Source of the DNA: Natrinema thermotolerans DSM 11552
GTDB taxonomy: Archaea > Halobacteriota > Halobacteria > Halobacteriales > Natrialbaceae
Length of the DNA stretch: 64,000 nucleotides
Direction: 5' to 3'
Assembly (NCBI GenBank): GCA_000337115.1
Contig: AOIR01000059.1
Location: forward strand, 173,653-237,652
The notes under the pieces were generated by a model. It was not told the DNA's origin. It made no database searches and was given only the letters and a program-made list of their open reading frames with translations. A program made the position numbers and the translations under genes. Positions 61,864-64,000 of this stretch are shown piece by piece (position 1 is the first letter of the stretch; the number at the start of each line of letters is the position of its first letter).

Positions 61864-62213
61864 TGGTCGAGAAACGAACCTGCGACTACACGGGCGAAGA
61901 GATCGAACCCGGTACGGGCATCATGTACGTCAAAAACGACGGCTCCGTACTCCACTTCGTCGACTCCAAGGCGGAGAAAAACTACAAGCTCGGGCGCGAA
62001 CCCCGAGATCTGGAGTGGACCGAAGAGGGTCGTCGCGGCAAGGGTCCCACGCAGGACGAGACGCCTGCCGACGAGACCGACGAGGACGAGGACCTCGAGA
62101 CGGACGCCGACGACGAGGAAGACGCGCCCGCCGGTGACGACGCGGTCGACGAGACCGAGGAAGCGGAGGCCGACGAGGCCGAAGACGCCGAAACCGAGGC
62201 CGAGGAAGCATGA
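61863..62213 (+). CDS. rpl24e: 50S ribosomal protein L24e, zinc-less, with acidic tail
   Basis: 116 aa. The L24e domain ([59 protein letters not shown]) fills the first ~60 residues. Canonical L24e has four zinc Cys (CxxC ... CxxxC). Here only the first remains: CDYT replaces CxxC, and FVDSKAEKN replaces FCSSKCEKN. The C-terminal half is an Asp/Glu/Ala tail. It overlaps ndk by four bases. Confidence 0.94.
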   Translation: MVEKRTCDYTGEEIEPGTGIMYVKNDGSVLHFVDSKAEKNYKLGREPRDLEWTEEGRRGKGPTQDETPADETDEDEDLETDADDEEDAPAGDDAVDETEEAEADEAEDAETEAEEA

Positions 62214-62674
62214 GCGATCACGAGCGAACCTTCGTGATGGTCAAGCCCGACGCCTTCGCGCGCGGCCTCGTGGGCGAGGTCGTCTCCCGACTCGAGGACC
62301 GCGGGCTCAAGCTCGTCGGCATCAAAGTCGAGAACATGCCCCGCGAACGGGCTGAAGAACACTACGGTGAACACGAGGACAAGCCGTTCTACGACGACCT
62401 CGTGGACTTCATCACCTCGGGACCGGTCGTCCCGATGGTCTGGGAGGGCCAGGACGCGACCCGGCAGGTCCGCCAGATGATCGGCGAGACCGACCCGCTC
62501 GAGGCCGAACCCGGAACGATCCGGGGTGACTACGCGCTCGACCTCGGTCGAAACGTCGTTCACGCCGCCGACCACGAGGACGAGGGCGCAAACGTTCGCG
62601 AGATCGCGATCCACTTCGACGAGGACGAGCTGATCGACTACGATCAGCACGACGCCGAGTGGCTCTACGAGTAA
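62210..62674 (+). CDS. ndk: Nucleoside diphosphate kinase
   Basis: Balances NTP pools using ATP. The 154-aa family-length protein shows [114 protein letters not shown]. The phosphorylated His lies in NVVHAAD. Last gene of the L7Ae operon. Confidence 0.97.
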   Translation: MSDHERTFVMVKPDAFARGLVGEVVSRLEDRGLKLVGIKVENMPRERAEEHYGEHEDKPFYDDLVDFITSGPVVPMVWEGQDATRQVRQMIGETDPLEAEPGTIRGDYALDLGRNVVHAADHEDEGANVREIAIHFDEDELIDYDQHDAEWLYE

Positions 62675-62759
62675 CGCATTCCGGACCGAACGGCGGCTTC
62701 ACCGCCGGTTTTGGCTGTCGCTAGTATTAGTTACGGCGAGCTGAGACGTTGTCACACAT

Positions 62760-62767
62760 ATATTTTC
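62760..62767 (+). promoter_or_regulatory. TATA box of the HTH gene
   Basis: TATATTTT is centred about 25 nt before the GTG at 62788 and about 88 nt before the ATG at 62851. Confidence 0.45.
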
Positions 62768-62787
62768 AGACAGACGTAAAGTCTAAT

Positions 62788-63258
62788 GTGGCGGCCGAAG
62801 TAGACGCCCGTGGTGGTTTCGAATGGGAACAGACGGTAGGTGGTTCGTGGATGCGTGAACGGGAGGGTGCATCGACCTTGCAGGCCGACGCGATGCCGTC
62901 GCTGGACCTCGTTTTCGATCTCCTCTCGAACAGACGACGGCGCTACGCGCTGTACTACCTCAATCAGCAATCCGATGGCGTCGCGACGATCACAGCTCTA
63001 GCACAGAACGTCGTCGCGTTCGAGCGGATCGCCGCCGAGGACGCCGACCGCGACTCGGCACGGTCGCCGCCCGACCGGGACGCGGACCCCGCCGACGAAC
63101 GGGAAACCGTTCGGGTGGAACTCCGACACGTCCACCTCCCGAAACTCGAGGATGCCGGTGTTCTCGAACACGACCGGCGAAGCGAGACGGTGCGGTACTG
63201 GGGACAGCCGTCGCTCGAGGAGTGGCTCGAGCATGCACATCACAAGGAGATGTCGTAG
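62788..63258 (+). CDS. DUF7344-type winged-helix protein
   Basis: 156 aa from GTG 62788. The core is SLDLVFDLLSNRRRRYALYYLNQQSDGVATITALAQNVVAFE, a charged loop, then VRVELRHVHLPKLEDAGVLEHDRRSETVRYWGQPSLEEWLEHAH. This is the haloarchaeal DUF7344 winged helix, likely DNA-binding. The start is uncertain: GTG 62788 fits the promoter (leaderless), ATG 62851 has weak SD-like sequence, and TTG 62749 is least likely. It is convergent with nothing and lies 285 bp before sodA. Confidence 0.75.
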   Translation: MAAEVDARGGFEWEQTVGGSWMREREGASTLQADAMPSLDLVFDLLSNRRRRYALYYLNQQSDGVATITALAQNVVAFERIAAEDADRDSARSPPDRDADPADERETVRVELRHVHLPKLEDAGVLEHDRRSETVRYWGQPSLEEWLEHAHHKEMS

Positions 63259-63335
63259 ACCGCCTGTCACGGACCGCGAACGCGGAGACGACGGTGAGCG
63301 GTCGGGTTGGGGTCGCTGATGTGGTTTGCTGTCCC

Positions 63336-63348
63336 GAGCCCTGGGCTC
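63336..63348. terminator. Short perfect inverted repeat
   Basis: GAGCCC-T-GGGCTC lies 78 bp after the HTH gene stop. The one-base loop is too tight for a good RNA hairpin, so it may instead be a protein site. Confidence 0.25.
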
Positions 63349-63496
63349 ACAGGCCAGTCGCGGTCCCACCGGCAATGACGGACCGGAGACGGTCTGAAAG
63401 GTTTAAGTCCGAGTCCGTAGTGGTTCCGGTGACGTATCGGGAAATCGCCAGCGGGAGCGGCGATACCTTATGAAGTGTGATATCGTCTCTCTCCTC

Positions 63497-63506
63497 AAAA
63501 CTTAAC
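63497..63506 (+). promoter_or_regulatory. Probable promoter box of sodA
   Basis: AAAACTTAAC lies about 41 nt before ATG 63543. With SD GAGGTG (63531-63536) 6 nt before the start, the mRNA would have a short leader. Upstream TTTAAG (about 63402-63407) is an alternative. Confidence 0.45.
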
Positions 63507-63542
63507 AGGCGAGAAACCGATACGATTCATGAGGTGTATACT

Positions 63543-64000
63543 ATGGCTGACCACGAACTTCCACCACTGCCGTACGATTACGACGCGCTCGAACCGGCAC
63601 TGTCCGAACAGGTACTGACCTGGCATCACGACACGCACCACCAGGGCTACGTCAACGGCCTCAATGCAGCCGAGGAAACCCTCGCCCAGAACCGCGAGGA
63701 GGGCGACTTCGGCTCGACGCCGGGCGCGCTCAGCGACGTCACCCACAACGGCTGTGGCCACTATCTCCACACGCTGTTCTGGGAGAACATGTCCCCCAAC
63801 GGCGGCGGCGAACCCGAGGGCGACCTCGCCGACCGCATCGAGGAGGACTTCGGCTCCTACGAGGGCTGGAAGGGCGAGTTCGAGGCCGCTGCCGGTGCCG
63901 CCGGTGGCTGGGCACTGCTGGTCTACGACCCGGTTGCGAAACAGCTTCGCAACGTCGCGGTCGACAAGCACGACCAGGGCGCACTCTGGGGCTCTCACCC
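63543..64000 (+). CDS. sodA: Superoxide dismutase, Fe/Mn family (partial)
   Basis: 152 codons are visible before the right edge. MADHELPPLPYDYDALEPALSEQVLTWHHDTHHQGYVNGLNAAEETL carries the first metal His (WHHDTHH). VTHNGCGHYLHTLFWENMSPNGGGEP holds the second His, and GGWALLVYDP...DQGALWGSHP is the start of the third metal region. The remaining metal Asp and His lie outside the window. It removes superoxide in the cytoplasm; haloarchaeal members are usually Mn-dependent. Confidence 0.95.
   Translation, partial: MADHELPPLPYDYDALEPALSEQVLTWHHDTHHQGYVNGLNAAEETLAQNREEGDFGSTPGALSDVTHNGCGHYLHTLFWENMSPNGGGEPEGDLADRIEEDFGSYEGWKGEFEAAAGAAGGWALLVYDPVAKQLRNVAVDKHDQGALWGSH

Noticed and set aside
1-64000. 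CRISPR array, prophage, integrase or transposase
   Set aside because: No regularly spaced repeats and no phage- or transposon-like proteins were seen on either strand.

Overview
The window is ordinary chromosomal DNA of a haloarchaeon. The evidence is high GC content, very acidic proteins, leaderless promoters with a TATA-like box about 27 nt before the start codon, archaeal information-processing genes (TFB, Cdc48, GINS, PriS, RNA polymerase subunits D/N/K, L7Ae, L24e, RNase J, TmcA, RtcB) and isoprenoid-lipid genes (mevalonate kinase, isopentenyl phosphate kinase, GGPP synthase). The oleate hydratase and the dispersed 'GTGGCAACAGGGA' repeat suggest the Natrialbaceae (Natrinema/Haloterrigena type). 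That placement is an inference; no rRNA gene is present to confirm it.

Layout. 1-6 kb: end of a sensor-kinase-like gene, bluB (cobamide ligand synthesis), an endonuclease III, DUF371, a membrane protein, an AlkP-superfamily phosphohydrolase, a tiny 44-aa protein, inorganic pyrophosphatase and a PadR regulator. 6-8.8 kb: the rnhA pair, split by a dispersed repeat, divergent from a TFB gene. 9-14.2 kb: a sugar-catabolism block with glucose dehydrogenase and its translationally coupled regulator gfcR, a HAD protein, a Bat-type regulator and a KD(P)G-aldolase-like gene. 14-18 kb: small and metabolic genes, including panB. 18.4-25 kb: a small protein coupled to cdc48, an MFS transporter, a peroxiredoxin, and gins15-priS (replication). 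25-29 kb: a FmdE-like protein, then a P1B metal ATPase with a stand-alone HMA chaperone and a divergent ArsR regulator. 29.5-31.6 kb: archease and RtcB (RNA ligation). 32.4 kb: moaA, followed by repeat-rich DNA.

33.9-54.8 kb: a classical archaeal supercluster. It runs tRNA-Ser, S13-S4-S11-rpoD, tRNA-Leu, L18e-L13-S9-rpoN-rpoK-eno-S2, then (after a small regulator and thiR) mvk-ipk, and later RNase J-GGPP synthase-GluRS. A roughly 6-kb potassium-uptake island (two TrkH, two TrkA, two tiny membrane proteins) lies between ipk and RNase J. 54.8-61 kb: a small Cys/His protein, DUF456, an SDR enzyme, a HalOD1 protein, TmcA and oleate hydratase. 61.2-62.7 kb: the L7Ae-S28e-L24e-ndk operon. The window ends with an HTH gene and the 5' part of sodA.

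No CRISPR array, rRNA, transposase, integrase or prophage was seen. The points most worth a second look are the dispersed structured repeat, a shared inverted-repeat motif at the metal ATPase/ArsR divergon, the Trk island, the small protein coupled to Cdc48, a promoter palindrome before an archaeal oleate hydratase, structured leaders before RNase J, RtcB and GluRS, and the zinc-less L24e.
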